Origin: an uncultured Archangium sp.
GTDB lineage: Bacteria > Myxococcota > Myxococcia > Myxococcales > Myxococcaceae
NCBI GenBank assembly: GCA_946479335.1
Contig: CAMLFP010000027.1
Span: 1-25,840 of the forward strand
Length of the DNA: 25,840 nucleotides
Direction: 5' to 3'
Shown in pieces: positions 1 through 8,007 of the stretch. The notes beneath the pieces were generated by a model, which was not told the origin of the DNA, did not search any database, and saw only the letters and a list, made by a program, of their open reading frames with translations. Position 1 is the stretch's first letter. Each line of letters begins with the position of its first letter. Position numbers and translations under genes: made by a program.

Positions 1-702
1 CACGCCGCCGGGGCTCGCTTCAGTCGAGCGGCGGATCATGCGGAACAGCGAGTCGCCCTGCTCCACGCCGTCGATGATGAACTTCGCGTTGAAGATCTTG
101 TGACGGCAGTGCTCGCTGTTGGCCTGCGCGAACATCATCAACTCCACGTCGGTCGGGTCGCGGCCCAGCTTCGTGAAGGCATCGGTGAGGTAGTCGATTT
201 CGTCGGGCGCCAACGCGAGCCCGAGGCGCGCATTCGCGTCCTTCAGCTCCGCGAGCGGAATCGTCGTCACTGCTCGTGGCTCGTGGGCGTCGAAGAGCTG
301 GTCTGCGTCGGCGAACGACGGGAGCAGCGACTCCGTCATGCGGTCGAAGAGCGCCGGCCGCGCACCGACCTCGCCCTGCAACGTCCACACGATGCCGCGC
401 TCGATGCGCTTCACCGACTCGAGCCCGCAGTTGTGGGCGATGTCGGTGGCCTTCGACGACCACGGCGAGACCGTGCCGAGCCGCGGCACCACGATGAAGG
501 TGCGCCCCTCGCCCGGTGACCGCTCGGCCCGCGCGTTCAACAGCGCCATCAGCGTCGAGCGCTGGAGCTCGCCCAGCACCCCGGTGACCTGCACGAAGTA
601 GACGAACTCCGCCGTGCCTCCCGTGGCGCCGGTGATGCGCGCGAGACGACGGGCGAGACGGGCAGGCGTGAAGGCGGAGCCACCGGCGAGCTGGAGCAAC
701 AT
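1..702 (-). CDS. purL: Phosphoribosylformylglycinamidine synthase, N-terminal part (runs off left edge)
   Basis: The reverse-strand frame is open from the ATG at 702 to the window edge (234 codons). It carries the signature stretch [18 protein letters not shown] near residue 200, plus [16 protein letters not shown] and [14 protein letters not shown], all hallmarks of the long single-chain FGAM synthase of proteobacteria (about 1290 residues in E. coli). The enzyme uses ATP and glutamine to convert FGAR to FGAM in the cytoplasm, step four of purine synthesis. What is visible is the PurS-like N-terminal region, the linker and the beginning of the first synthetase domain; the glutaminase domain lies outside. 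The ATG at 702 aligns with the usual PurL start; an in-frame ATG at 762 would add 20 residues of no known kind. Neither has a good Shine-Dalgarno. It diverges from the gene at 774. Confidence 0.96.
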   Translation of the reverse strand, partial: MLLQLAGGSAFTPARLARRLARITGATGGTAEFVYFVQVTGVLGELQRSTLMALLNARAERSPGEGRTFIVVPRLGTVSPWSSKATDIAHNCGLESVKRIERGIVWTLQGEVGARPALFDRMTESLLPSFADADQLFDAHEPRAVTTIPLAELKDANARLGLALAPDEIDYLTDAFTKLGRDPTDVELMMFAQANSEHCRHKIFNAKFIIDGVEQGDSLFRMIRRSTEASPGGV

Positions 703-773
703 GACGCCGGTTTGACCGAAGCAGACTGAATCTGCAAACGCGATACTGTCGATTGCTTTCATCGCATTTGACG

Positions 774-1454
774 ATGGAGCGCCGCGCTTGCCGCGCCTGC
801 GGCCCACATGCTTTGCAGCCCGGCATGGACTTCACGGAGGCGCAGTTCGAGGGCGGTTCGACGGGAGCGTTGCGGTGCGCCGCGTGTCAGCAGGTGCTCG
901 AGCGCGAGTATTGGACCGCCGGGAACGCCCCGGTGTGCCAGCGCTGCGCGGCGCAGTTCAGCGCGGGCGCGCCGGCCGAGGGCGGCTTCCTGCGTGGCCT
1001 CAAGGCCTTCGGGCTGGGCAGCGGCGCCGGCCTCCTCGGCGCCATCGGCTACGGCGCCATCATCGTCTTCACCGGCTACGAGCTGGCGCTCATCACCATC
1101 TTCATCGGCTGGTTCGTCGGTCGCGCGGTGATGCGCGGCAGCGAAGGTCGCGGCGGCCGCGGGTACCAGGTGCTCGCGGCGCTGCTGACCTACGTGTGGT
1201 GCATGGAGGCCTTCGTGCCGAGCATCGTGAAGGGCGTGATGGCCGAGGGCGACCAGGGGCGCACCATCGTCGCGGCCCTCATCGCGCCGTTCCTCGCGTT
1301 GATTCTGCCGTTCACCGGCGAGCTCAACGTCATCAGCATCCTCATCCTCGGGTTCGGCGTGTGGCGCGGCTGGCGCGAGGCCGCGGCCGTCGTCGTGCCG
1401 GTGAGCGGGCCCTTCACCATCGCCGCGCCCGCCCCCGAAGTCGCGACGCCGTGA
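774..1454 (+). CDS. Zinc-ribbon integral membrane protein of unknown function
   Basis: 226 residues. The N-terminal 70 residues hold three CxxC-type pairs (CRAC, CAAC, CQRC); the last two are in a LIM/zinc-ribbon-like arrangement (CAAC, about 19 residues including a Tyr, then CQRC), so metal binding is likely. From about residue 80 the protein is hydrophobic, with about four predicted membrane segments and a short charged loop ([11 protein letters not shown]). I do not recognise a named family. The downstream protease also starts with a zinc ribbon and overlaps this gene by four bases, so the two are probably translated together and may work together at the membrane. The ATG at 774 is preferred over an in-frame TTG at 753. 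There is no clear ribosome binding site before it and only 71 bases to the divergent purL start, so a leaderless transcript is possible. Confidence 0.8.
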   Translation: MERRACRACGPHALQPGMDFTEAQFEGGSTGALRCAACQQVLEREYWTAGNAPVCQRCAAQFSAGAPAEGGFLRGLKAFGLGSGAGLLGAIGYGAIIVFTGYELALITIFIGWFVGRAVMRGSEGRGGRGYQVLAALLTYVWCMEAFVPSIVKGVMAEGDQGRTIVAALIAPFLALILPFTGELNVISILILGFGVWRGWREAAAVVVPVSGPFTIAAPAPEVATP

Positions 1455-2449
1455 AGACGCTGACGTGCCCGCGCTGTGGCACCTCGGCGCCCGCCAGCTT
1501 CGTCGCGTGCCCGAAGTGTCTCGCGCTGTTCCACGCCGACGCGCTGACCGCCCTCTCGCGCGAGGCCGACGCACTCGAGCATTCGGGCGACCTCGTGGGC
1601 GCGCTGGGGAAGCTGCGCGCGATGGAGCCGCTGCTCCCGCATCACTCCACGCAGGCGACGACGCTGCGCGCGCGCATCGCCGCGCTGGAGCCGAAGGCCG
1701 GCGTCGCCACCTCCCGCGGCAACAAGGGCGGTGGGCTCCTCGCGGGCAGCACCGCCGCGCTCGTGGCGCTGCTCACCAAGGGCAAGTTCCTCCTCGCGGG
1801 GTTGCTGAAGCTGCCCACGCTGCTCACCTTCTTCATCTCGGCCTCGCTCTGGCGCGACGGCAGCTCGGGCCTCGGGCTGGGCCTCGTGGTGCTGGGCAGC
1901 ATCTATGTGCACGAGATGGGGCACACCTTCGCCTTTCGCCGCTACGGCATCGCGGTGACGGCGCCGATGTTCGTGCCCGGGTTCGGCGCCTTCGTGCGCG
2001 GCGCGCACTACCCGCGCAGCCTCTCCGCCATCGGCGACGTCGCGCTCTCCGGCCCGCTGTGGGGCGGCGCGACGGGCATCGTGGTGCTGGGGCTGGGGCT
2101 CGCGTTGCACCAGCCGTGGCTCACCGGCGCGGCGGTGCTCATCGCGGAGATCAACCTCTTCAACCTCATCCCCGTGTGGCAGCTCGACGGCAACCGCGCG
2201 CTGGCCTGCCTCGCCCCGCAGCGCGCGCTCACCGTGGGCGTCGTCGGGCTCTTCGCGTCGCTCATCGCGGCCTCACCGCTGGGCGCCGTCGCCAGCGCGG
2301 GGCTCATCGCGCGCCGCTGGGTGCGCCCACCGCCGGCGCCCGGCGACCGCCGTACGTTCATCCTCTTCGTCTCGGTGATGCTGGGACTGCTGGCGCTGCG
2401 CTTCGCGGCGCAGTTCTTCACCACGTCACTTCACGGCTCGGGCGACTGA
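1451..2449 (+). CDS. M50-family (site-2-protease-like) membrane metalloprotease with N-terminal zinc ribbon
   Basis: 332 residues from a GTG whose bases overlap the TGA of the upstream gene (GTGA), a sign of translational coupling. Residues 1-30 contain two CPxC pairs (CPRC, CPKC), a zinc ribbon. A helical stretch of about 60 charged residues follows, and then a polytopic membrane domain. HEMGH at about residues 154-158 is the HExxH zinc site, and NLIPVWQLDGNRAL with Asp near residue 246 matches the NxxPxxxLDG motif that supplies the third zinc ligand in site-2 proteases. All catalytic elements are present, so an active intramembrane protease is expected. No PDZ domain is visible. Substrate unknown; a role in regulated intramembrane proteolysis is inference. 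Its 3' end overlaps the convergent PPIase gene by 19 bases. Confidence 0.88.
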   Translation: MKTLTCPRCGTSAPASFVACPKCLALFHADALTALSREADALEHSGDLVGALGKLRAMEPLLPHHSTQATTLRARIAALEPKAGVATSRGNKGGGLLAGSTAALVALLTKGKFLLAGLLKLPTLLTFFISASLWRDGSSGLGLGLVVLGSIYVHEMGHTFAFRRYGIAVTAPMFVPGFGAFVRGAHYPRSLSAIGDVALSGPLWGGATGIVVLGLGLALHQPWLTGAAVLIAEINLFNLIPVWQLDGNRALACLAPQRALTVGVVGLFASLIAASPLGAVASAGLIARRWVRPPPAPGDRRTFILFVSVMLGLLALRFAAQFFTTSLHGSGD

Positions 2450-3402
2450 GCCGGCGCGGAGTGCCCGGAGACCGCCTGCAGCGTCTCCTCGTTCACCGCG
2501 ACGATGGCCTTCTTGCGGAGGTCGTCGACGAACTTCTTCTGCGCCACCGCGCGCAGCTCCGAGAGCAGCCGCTCCTCGATGAGGCCGCGCACCTCGTTCA
2601 GCTCGCGCTTCCGCGCCGGCTTCTTTTCCAGCACGCGGAAGAGGTGGAAGCCGTAGTCGGTGGTCACCACGTCGCTGGTGCCGCCCACGTTGAGCTTGAA
2701 CACCACGTCGTCGAAGGCCGGCGGCATCGTGCCGCGCGCGAAGAAGCCGAGGTCACCACCGACGCGCGCGTCGGGTGACAGCGAGTAGCGCATCGCCAGC
2801 TCGGAGAACTTCTTCCCCTGCCACAGCTGCTGCTGCACGCGCTTGGCCTCGTCGAGGCCCTTCACCACGATCTGCTGCGCGTGCACCTGCTCCGGCTCCT
2901 CGAAGTCGGCGGCGTGCTCCTCGAAGTAGCGGCGAATCTGCTCCTCGGTGACGGCGACGCGCGCGTGCACCTCCCGCGCGAGGAGCTTCTCGATGGTCAG
3001 CTGCTCCCGCGTGCTGCGCGTCAACGCCGCGCGCGACGTGCCGCTCTTCGCCAGCGCCTCATCGAACGTGCCCGCCGGGTATTCGGAAGAGAGCGCCAGC
3101 ACGCGCCGGTCGACCTCCTCCGTCGTCACCTGGATCTCCGCCGCCCGCGCCGCCTGCAGCAACACCGCGCGCTCGATGAGCGTCTGCAGCAGCGCCTGCT
3201 TGTACGGCTCGATCTGCTCCGGCGTGCGCGGGCCGTTGCCCTCCATCGCCTGCGCCTCCCGCGAGAGCAGCCGCTCGAACTCCGCGCGGGTGATGACCTC
3301 GTTGTTGACGCTGGCGATGACCGTCGGGTCTTGCCGGGGCTTCTGCTCGCCGCGACACGCGGTGAGCGCCACCAGACACGAGATGATCAACAGGCGCGCC
3401 AT
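2431..3402 (-). CDS. Parvulin-type peptidylprolyl isomerase lipoprotein (SurA/PrsA-like)
   Basis: 323 residues. The N-terminus MARLLIISCLVALTACRG is a lipoprotein signal with lipobox LTAC (Cys16), so the mature protein should be lipid-anchored. Residues about 28-160 form a SurA-N-like helical chaperone region (VIASVNNEVITRAEFERLL). Residues about 168-270 are a rotamase domain with the conserved blocks VGGDLGFF, MPPAFDDVVFKL and YGFHLFRV. The first catalytic-region His (usually xASHILV) is Gln here (HAQQIVV), while the His of YGFHLF is kept, so activity may be reduced but is not excluded. Expected role: folding or transport of outer-membrane and secreted proteins in the periplasm. It lies 15 bases after a second PPIase-like lipoprotein gene, almost certainly in one operon. 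Confidence 0.92.
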   Translation of the reverse strand: MARLLIISCLVALTACRGEQKPRQDPTVIASVNNEVITRAEFERLLSREAQAMEGNGPRTPEQIEPYKQALLQTLIERAVLLQAARAAEIQVTTEEVDRRVLALSSEYPAGTFDEALAKSGTSRAALTRSTREQLTIEKLLAREVHARVAVTEEQIRRYFEEHAADFEEPEQVHAQQIVVKGLDEAKRVQQQLWQGKKFSELAMRYSLSPDARVGGDLGFFARGTMPPAFDDVVFKLNVGGTSDVVTTDYGFHLFRVLEKKPARKRELNEVRGLIEERLLSELRAVAQKKFVDDLRKKAIVAVNEETLQAVSGHSAPAQSPEP

Positions 3403-3417
3403 GGGCCGTGCGTACCA

Positions 3418-4377
3418 CTACCGCGTCGGCTGCGGAGGCGGAATGAACCCCGGCGCCGGGCCGCTCGGCGTCGCCGCCGGGGCCTTCACGTCGATGTTCA
3501 TCGCCGCCAGCGCGGGCGCGTTCACCTCGTACTTCGCGCCCTTCTTCAGCCGCTCCAGCAGCGCCTGGAAACGCTCCTGCTTCGACTCGTTGGTGAGCAA
3601 CTGTTGAATGCTGGGCTTCGCCTGCTCGAGCGACAGGTCGAGCGCCAGCTGCCGGCCCGCGAGCTTCACGATGAACTGCCCCTTGGGCGTCTGCACCAGC
3701 CCGCTCACCTCGCCCACGCGGGTCAACGCCGCCGCGGCCGCCGTCAGCTCCGGCCCGAAGCGCGCGGTGAGCTCTTCATCAGCCAGGAAGCGGAGGTCAC
3801 CGTCGAGCGCCCGGCTCTGCTCGTCTTGCGAGTGCTCTCGCGCCAGCCGGCCGAAGCCCGCGGCGTCGAGCGGGTTGAGCGCCTGCACCGCCTGCAGCAC
3901 CTGCGCGCTCTCCTCGGGCTTCACCGCGATGAGCGAGAGGCGCGTCATCGCCGGCTTCACGTAGTCGCTGCGGTGCGCCTGGTAATACGCCGCCACCTGC
4001 GCGTCGCTGACCGCGGTGCTGTCCTCCAGCTCCTTCTTCAGCAACTGCTGCACCATCACCCGGCGCGCGGCCTCCACCACCTCGGGGTCATTCTGCAGCC
4101 CGCGGCGCAGCGCCTCCTGCGAGAGCAGCTCGAAGCGCGCGATGCCCTCGACGTAGTCGGCGCGCTGCTCCACCGTCTGGAAGCGCGCGCGCGCGTACGG
4201 GTTCATCTCCGCGAAGCGCTGCGCCAGCTCCACGTCGGTCACCGTCTCGCCGGAGAACCGCGCGACCCACGTGCCCCCCGACGTGCCGGGCGGCGGGGTG
4301 CGACGAAAGTCCATCTTGGCGACGCCGGGAGCGTCACACCCGCACAACACAAGGACCGCGAGCAGCGAGGAGCGCAT
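3418..4377 (-). CDS. SurA-like lipoprotein with degenerate parvulin domain
   Basis: 319 residues. The signal MRSSLLAVLVLCGCDAPG has a lipobox LCGC, so this is predicted to be a lipoprotein. A SurA-N-like helical segment covers residues about 35-170 (WVARFSGETVTDVELAQRF at its start). The C-terminal half resembles a PPIC domain by length and by fragments (LDGDLRFLADEEL for the usual GGDLGFF block, and TPKGQFIVKLAGR at the position of the YGFHLFRV block). The His of that last block is replaced (GQFI), and the first His block is also lost (MTRLSLIAV), so this is probably a chaperone without isomerase activity. The tail is long and basic, ending in a Pro-rich stretch (PSGPAPGFIPPPQP). It is the first gene of the pair and probably acts with the downstream PPIase as a periplasmic folding pair. 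Known M. xanthus counterparts were not identified from memory. Confidence 0.87.
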   Translation of the reverse strand: MRSSLLAVLVLCGCDAPGVAKMDFRRTPPPGTSGGTWVARFSGETVTDVELAQRFAEMNPYARARFQTVEQRADYVEGIARFELLSQEALRRGLQNDPEVVEAARRVMVQQLLKKELEDSTAVSDAQVAAYYQAHRSDYVKPAMTRLSLIAVKPEESAQVLQAVQALNPLDAAGFGRLAREHSQDEQSRALDGDLRFLADEELTARFGPELTAAAAALTRVGEVSGLVQTPKGQFIVKLAGRQLALDLSLEQAKPSIQQLLTNESKQERFQALLERLKKGAKYEVNAPALAAMNIDVKAPAATPSGPAPGFIPPPQPTR

Positions 4378-4430
4378 GACCCGCCGCTCTAGCGCATCGC
4401 CCGCGCGCTTTGCGCCTCACGTCGCGCCGC

Positions 4431-6389
4431 TCAGCTCAGCGCGTGCGTCAACGCCTCGAAGAGCTCCGGCGGGAGCTGCGCGCGCGTCTTGAAGCTCCCC
4501 AGCGCCGACACGAGGCGCGCGCCCGAGGGCTTCGCGTCTTGCGCCGCCGCGGCGAACGCGAACGCCACCACCACCGCGCGCGTGGCCCCGTCATCGGGCA
4601 TCCGCGCGGGGAAGGCGAAGTACGCCTCCGCGAAGTGCTCCGCCTCGCTGCCGAAGCCCAGCGCGTCCTGCAACTCGCCGACCCGCAGCACCTCCCACGG
4701 GTGGCGCCCCTTCTCGAGCGCCGCGGCAGCCAGCGCCTGCGCCACCGCGCGCGGCGTGTCGACGGCAGTGCCCAGCAGCCGCGCCAGCGATTCCGTCAAG
4801 GTGACCAGCGACTGCGCCTGCGCGCCCCGCGGGCCACAGAGGCGGAAGAGCGTCTCCACCGTCCGCGACGCCAGCTCCGAGGGCGGCGCGAGGGCGCTGA
4901 CCTGCGGCTGCTCCGGCGCGGGCTCCAGCGCCTCGCCGTAGAGCCGCGCGCGGCACTGCGCCAACGCCTTCGGCCCGGCGCGGAAGGTGACGAGGCTCTT
5001 GTCGCCCATCGCGCGCTTGAGCGCCTCGACGGCCTCCGCGTCGAGCGGGTCGGCCATCGCCACCAGGAGCTGCGCGCCCCCCTTGAGGCCCAACGGCACC
5101 GCGCGCGCGCGCCGCGACACGTCGGCCGAGATGAGCGAGAGCGCCTCCGGCCCGGGGATCTGCTCCAGCACCCGCTTGGCGGTCATCGACGGCGTCCGCG
5201 TCAGCTCCGAGAGCACCGACACCACCGCGTCTTCGTCGCACAGCGCCAGTCGCCACAGCGCGTCGACCTGCGTGACCTTGAAGCGCGCCGCCGCGTCGCG
5301 CACCTGTTGCGCCTGCGCCGCCGTCAGCGCGCCGCGCTCCGAGAGCAACCGCACCACGCGCACGTCGAGCGCCTCTTCACCGGTCGCCGTCGGAGTCGCA
5401 TCTTCGGCGCGCACCGCGGCCAGCGCCTCACGCGTCATCTTGCGCGTCGTCACCCGCGCCAGGGGCACCGGCGTGGTGCGCGGCGCAGAAGGCGTCGGCG
5501 TGCGGAGGTCGCTCCCGGCGCGCGACGGCACCGGCAACAGCTCGAGCTCCACCACCTGCCCTTCGACATCGGGGAAGCTCAGCGCCCGCCCGGGGCCCGC
5601 GCGGAGGAACAGCGGCGCGATGAAGTTCTCCGCGTGCCAGTCGTGGTGCTCCATCGCGCGGCCCAGCACCTGCGCCACGTCGTGCGCCGTCGGCCGCGCA
5701 GCCGGCTCGCGGTGCAGCATCGAGAGCAGCAGCGACTGCCACGGCTCCGGCACGTGCTTCACCGCGTCGCGCGAGAGCCCCGGCCACGCCGCCACCTGCA
5801 GGCAGACCTCCGCCGCGGTGCCGCCGCCGAACAACGTCTTGCCCATCGCCAGCTCGTACAGCAGCGCGCCCAGCTGGAAGACGTCGCTCGCCGGAGACCT
5901 GGGCGTCGTCAGCGACTCCGGCGCCAGCGCGCCCACCTCACTCCGGTACGGGCCGTTGCCCGCCTGCATGCCCAACGTCGAGGCCACCGCGGTGTCGACC
6001 AGCGAGACCTCGCCCTGCGTGGTGATGAACACCGTCGCCGCGCAGACATCGCCGTGCACCTGCCCGCGGTGATGCAGCACCGCCAGCGCCCGCGCCGCGC
6101 GCTCCACCACCGACAAGCCCTCGTTCGGCTTGAGGAAGCCGCCCGCGCGCGAGAGCTCCGCCAACACCCAGCGCAGCGACTCGCCTTCGACGCCGGGCGC
6201 GATGAGCCACACGCCCTGCGCGTCGCGCGCGGGCAGCAGTCGCGTGTTCTCCGCGATGCGCACCGCCACCTGCGCGGCCACGCCGGTGATGCGCTTGAGG
6301 AAGACGCTCTCGCCCGCGGGCCCCACGCCGCTGTAGTTCTCGCCAAGACCCGCCCAGCTCGTCTTGCGGAGAATTCGGTAGGCAGTCAC
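4431..6389 (-). CDS. Predicted pseudokinase fused to GspE/MshE N-terminal-like domain
   Basis: 652 residues from the GTG at 6389. Residues 1-270 have a Ser/Thr kinase fold: beta-3 Lys (VFLKRI, about K32), the catalytic-loop position VHGDVCAATVFI, the metal-loop position LVDTAV, an APE motif (LAPESL) and the DVFQLGALLYELAMG helix. In the catalytic loop only HxD remains: the catalytic Lys is Cys and the Mg-binding Asn is Thr. DFG reads DTA. This points to a pseudokinase. A Pro/Arg/Thr-rich linker follows. Residues about 345-480 then resemble the type II secretion ATPase N-terminal (MshEN) domain (LLSERGALTAAQAQQV; VPLGLKGGAQLLVAMADPLDAEAVEAL). The rest is helical and unassigned. No transmembrane segment. 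An in-frame ATG at 6455 would add 22 residues with codon usage unlike the gene. Function probably regulatory; partner unknown. Confidence 0.85.
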   Translation of the reverse strand: MTAYRILRKTSWAGLGENYSGVGPAGESVFLKRITGVAAQVAVRIAENTRLLPARDAQGVWLIAPGVEGESLRWVLAELSRAGGFLKPNEGLSVVERAARALAVLHHRGQVHGDVCAATVFITTQGEVSLVDTAVASTLGMQAGNGPYRSEVGALAPESLTTPRSPASDVFQLGALLYELAMGKTLFGGGTAAEVCLQVAAWPGLSRDAVKHVPEPWQSLLLSMLHREPAARPTAHDVAQVLGRAMEHHDWHAENFIAPLFLRAGPGRALSFPDVEGQVVELELLPVPSRAGSDLRTPTPSAPRTTPVPLARVTTRKMTREALAAVRAEDATPTATGEEALDVRVVRLLSERGALTAAQAQQVRDAAARFKVTQVDALWRLALCDEDAVVSVLSELTRTPSMTAKRVLEQIPGPEALSLISADVSRRARAVPLGLKGGAQLLVAMADPLDAEAVEALKRAMGDKSLVTFRAGPKALAQCRARLYGEALEPAPEQPQVSALAPPSELASRTVETLFRLCGPRGAQAQSLVTLTESLARLLGTAVDTPRAVAQALAAAALEKGRHPWEVLRVGELQDALGFGSEAEHFAEAYFAFPARMPDDGATRAVVVAFAFAAAAQDAKPSGARLVSALGSFKTRAQLPPELFEALTHALS

Positions 6390-6543
6390 GTCGCGTCGCA
6401 GACTGCCCCCGAACGATGGCGCATGAAAGCCGAGCGGAAAGCGCTGCCTGCGCACACCGGAAATCCGCTTGAATGTGCTCCGCGGGGCCGAACACTCACC
6501 AGCCGCTGGAATTTTTCACCCCTCATTCGAAGTGGAGAAACAC

Positions 6544-7158
6544 ATGTTGCGACGAATCACGTTGGCCCTGGCGATGGTGCTCACCGCCTGCAGCGCGGCG
6601 GAGCTGCGCATCGACGAGACCAAGGGCGTCCCCTCCGTGAGCGGGAACCAGAGCGTCGACCTCGGCACGTACACCTGCGGCGACACGCTGCCCGCGGGCG
6701 ACTACACGGTGGTCACCACGCCGGTGTCGGGCGGCTGCCAGTTCTCGTTCAACGGCACCGTGCAGGTGCTGCAGGCCAGCGACTACGAGAGCATCCCCGA
6801 GTTCAAGGGCGCGGCGTACCTCGTGAAGCGCATCGAGCTGAGCATCAACAAGCTCGACTTCGTCGACGGGAGCGGCGCGAAGCTCAGCCTCGAAACGCAG
6901 GTCACCTCCGCGACGCTGAAGATCAACGGCCAGCAGGTCGCCACCAGGAGCGACCTCACCAGCCTGCCGCACGTGGTCTCGCTCGACGGCGACTCGTTGA
7001 CCTCGCTCAAGACGGCCATCGACAACCGGCAGCCCGCGTCGGTCACCGTCAACGCCATCGCGGTGCTGCCCGACAACCCGGCGCCGCCCTCGAAGCTCGG
7101 CGTCTCGTACGCGGTGCAGCCGGCCATCATCCTCGGGCCCAGCGACGTGAAGTTCTGA
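6544..7158 (+). CDS. Small secreted lipoprotein of unknown function
   Basis: 204 residues starting at the ATG at 6544, which has GGAG about 8 bases upstream. An upstream in-frame ATG at 6469 is rejected because it would bury the signal peptide. MLRRITLALAMVLTACSAAE is a lipoprotein signal with lipobox LTAC (Cys16). The mature part is hydrophilic with alternating beta-type character and has two Cys that could form a disulfide (YTCGD and GGCQF). The segment GDTLPAGDYTVVTTPVSGG gives a beta-sandwich impression. No family recognised. It diverges from the pseudokinase gene and precedes the peptidoglycan-binding protein by 94 bases. Confidence 0.8.
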   Translation: MLRRITLALAMVLTACSAAELRIDETKGVPSVSGNQSVDLGTYTCGDTLPAGDYTVVTTPVSGGCQFSFNGTVQVLQASDYESIPEFKGAAYLVKRIELSINKLDFVDGSGAKLSLETQVTSATLKINGQQVATRSDLTSLPHVVSLDGDSLTSLKTAIDNRQPASVTVNAIAVLPDNPAPPSKLGVSYAVQPAIILGPSDVKF

Positions 7159-7197
7159 AACGTCGCGGCCGGTTTCGCGCGGTTTCTGCGCAACTCT

Positions 7198-7203
7198 TTG
7201 ACA
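7198..7203 (+). promoter_or_regulatory. Possible -35 element (TTGACA)
   Basis: A perfect TTGACA lies 50 bases before the ATG at 7253, in the gap between the lipoprotein and the peptidoglycan-binding protein. No good -10 hexamer stands 16-18 bases downstream, so a promoter is only suggested. A chance match is possible. Confidence 0.22.
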
Positions 7204-7252
7204 GGCGGGTACGACAACTGAGGCACCTGTACCCCTTCCAAGGAGACACACC

Positions 7253-7918
7253 ATGACGCTTCGCATCGGCTCCAGCGGCACCGCGGTTCGCCAGCTCCAG
7301 CAACAGCTCAAGGCGGCGGGCTTCGACCCCCACGGCGTCGACGGCCAGTTCGGCGCCGGCACGCAGGCCGCGGTGAAGGCGTTCCAGCGCGCGAAGCACC
7401 TCACGGTCGACGGGCTGGTCGGCACGCAGACGCTCTCGGCGCTGCGCGACGGCTTCACGCCCGCCACCACCACCGCCACGCAGCCGCCGCGCACCTCGAG
7501 CGGCGGCGCGGGCAACCTCTCGGCCACCTTCGACCGCGTCAGCAAGACCGGCCAGCGCGACCAGATGGTGGAGGGCCGCATCACGGTGAACGGCCACACG
7601 TACAACTTCCGCAGCGGCGGTCACAACCGCGGCAACCTCCCCGCGGGCAGCTACGACGTCACCGCGCACATGTGGAACCGCAACACCCCCGGCATGGTGG
7701 TGGGCGGCGTGGGCTTCTCGTTCGCGCTCTCCGACAAGTACGACTCGCGCGTCGGCGGCACCCGCACGCAGCTGCGCATCCACCCCGATGGCGGCAGCGC
7801 CGGCACCTCGGGCTGCATCGGCATCGTCGGCGACGCCTCGGTGCAGCAGCGCTTCCGCGAAGACATGCGCGCGGAGCTGAACCGCCACGGCGGGCACTTC
7901 ACGCTGAACGTCGGCTGA
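7253..7918 (+). CDS. Peptidoglycan-binding protein with L,D-transpeptidase-like (DUF5675/DUF2778-type) domain
   Basis: 221 residues, with an excellent ribosome binding site (AAGGAG, 7 bases before ATG). Residues 2-66 are a classical PG_binding_1 repeat (LRIGSSGTAVRQLQQQLKA, DGQFGAGTQAAVKAFQ, VDGLVGTQTLSALR). A Thr/Pro-rich linker (about 68-88) follows. Residues about 90-221 look like a compact L,D-transpeptidase-type domain, with LPAGSYDVTAH and the presumed catalytic block IHPDGGSAGTSGCIGIVG (His177, Ser186, Cys188). The short His-to-Cys spacing resembles small phage/effector versions (DUF5675, DUF2778/Tlde1) rather than classical YkuD enzymes. There is no Sec signal peptide, so if it works on peptidoglycan it must leave by another route (secretion system, lysis) or use an unseen signal. 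It is followed at once by a strong terminator and so is probably a single-gene transcript or the end of one. Confidence 0.85.
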   Translation: MTLRIGSSGTAVRQLQQQLKAAGFDPHGVDGQFGAGTQAAVKAFQRAKHLTVDGLVGTQTLSALRDGFTPATTTATQPPRTSSGGAGNLSATFDRVSKTGQRDQMVEGRITVNGHTYNFRSGGHNRGNLPAGSYDVTAHMWNRNTPGMVVGGVGFSFALSDKYDSRVGGTRTQLRIHPDGGSAGTSGCIGIVGDASVQQRFREDMRAELNRHGGHFTLNVG

Positions 7919-7941
7919 GCAGCCGCACGTCGCAGCTCCCG

Positions 7942-7972
7942 AACGCTCTCGCCTCACGGCGGGAGCGTTTTT
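7942..7972 (+). terminator. Rho-independent terminator after the peptidoglycan-binding gene
   Basis: A 12-bp stem (AACGCTCTCGCC with GGCGGGAGCGTT, one G-T pair), loop TCAC, and a run of five T starting within the last stem bases. It lies 23 bases after the stop codon at 7918. Confidence 0.92.
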
Positions 7973-8007
7973 GTCTGGTCGCGCTCCGTTTGGACACCGC
8001 GCGACCG

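Noticed and set aside
721..735. Short inverted repeat GCAGACTGAATCTGC between purL and the gene at 774
   Set aside because: Arms of only five bases; it could be an operator but is not distinguishable from chance, and it does not match a PurR site that I recognise.
4410..7256. A 948-codon plus-strand frame opposite the pseudokinase and through the lipoprotein
   Set aside because: Arg/His-rich, without domains, crossing a clear lipoprotein gene in another frame.
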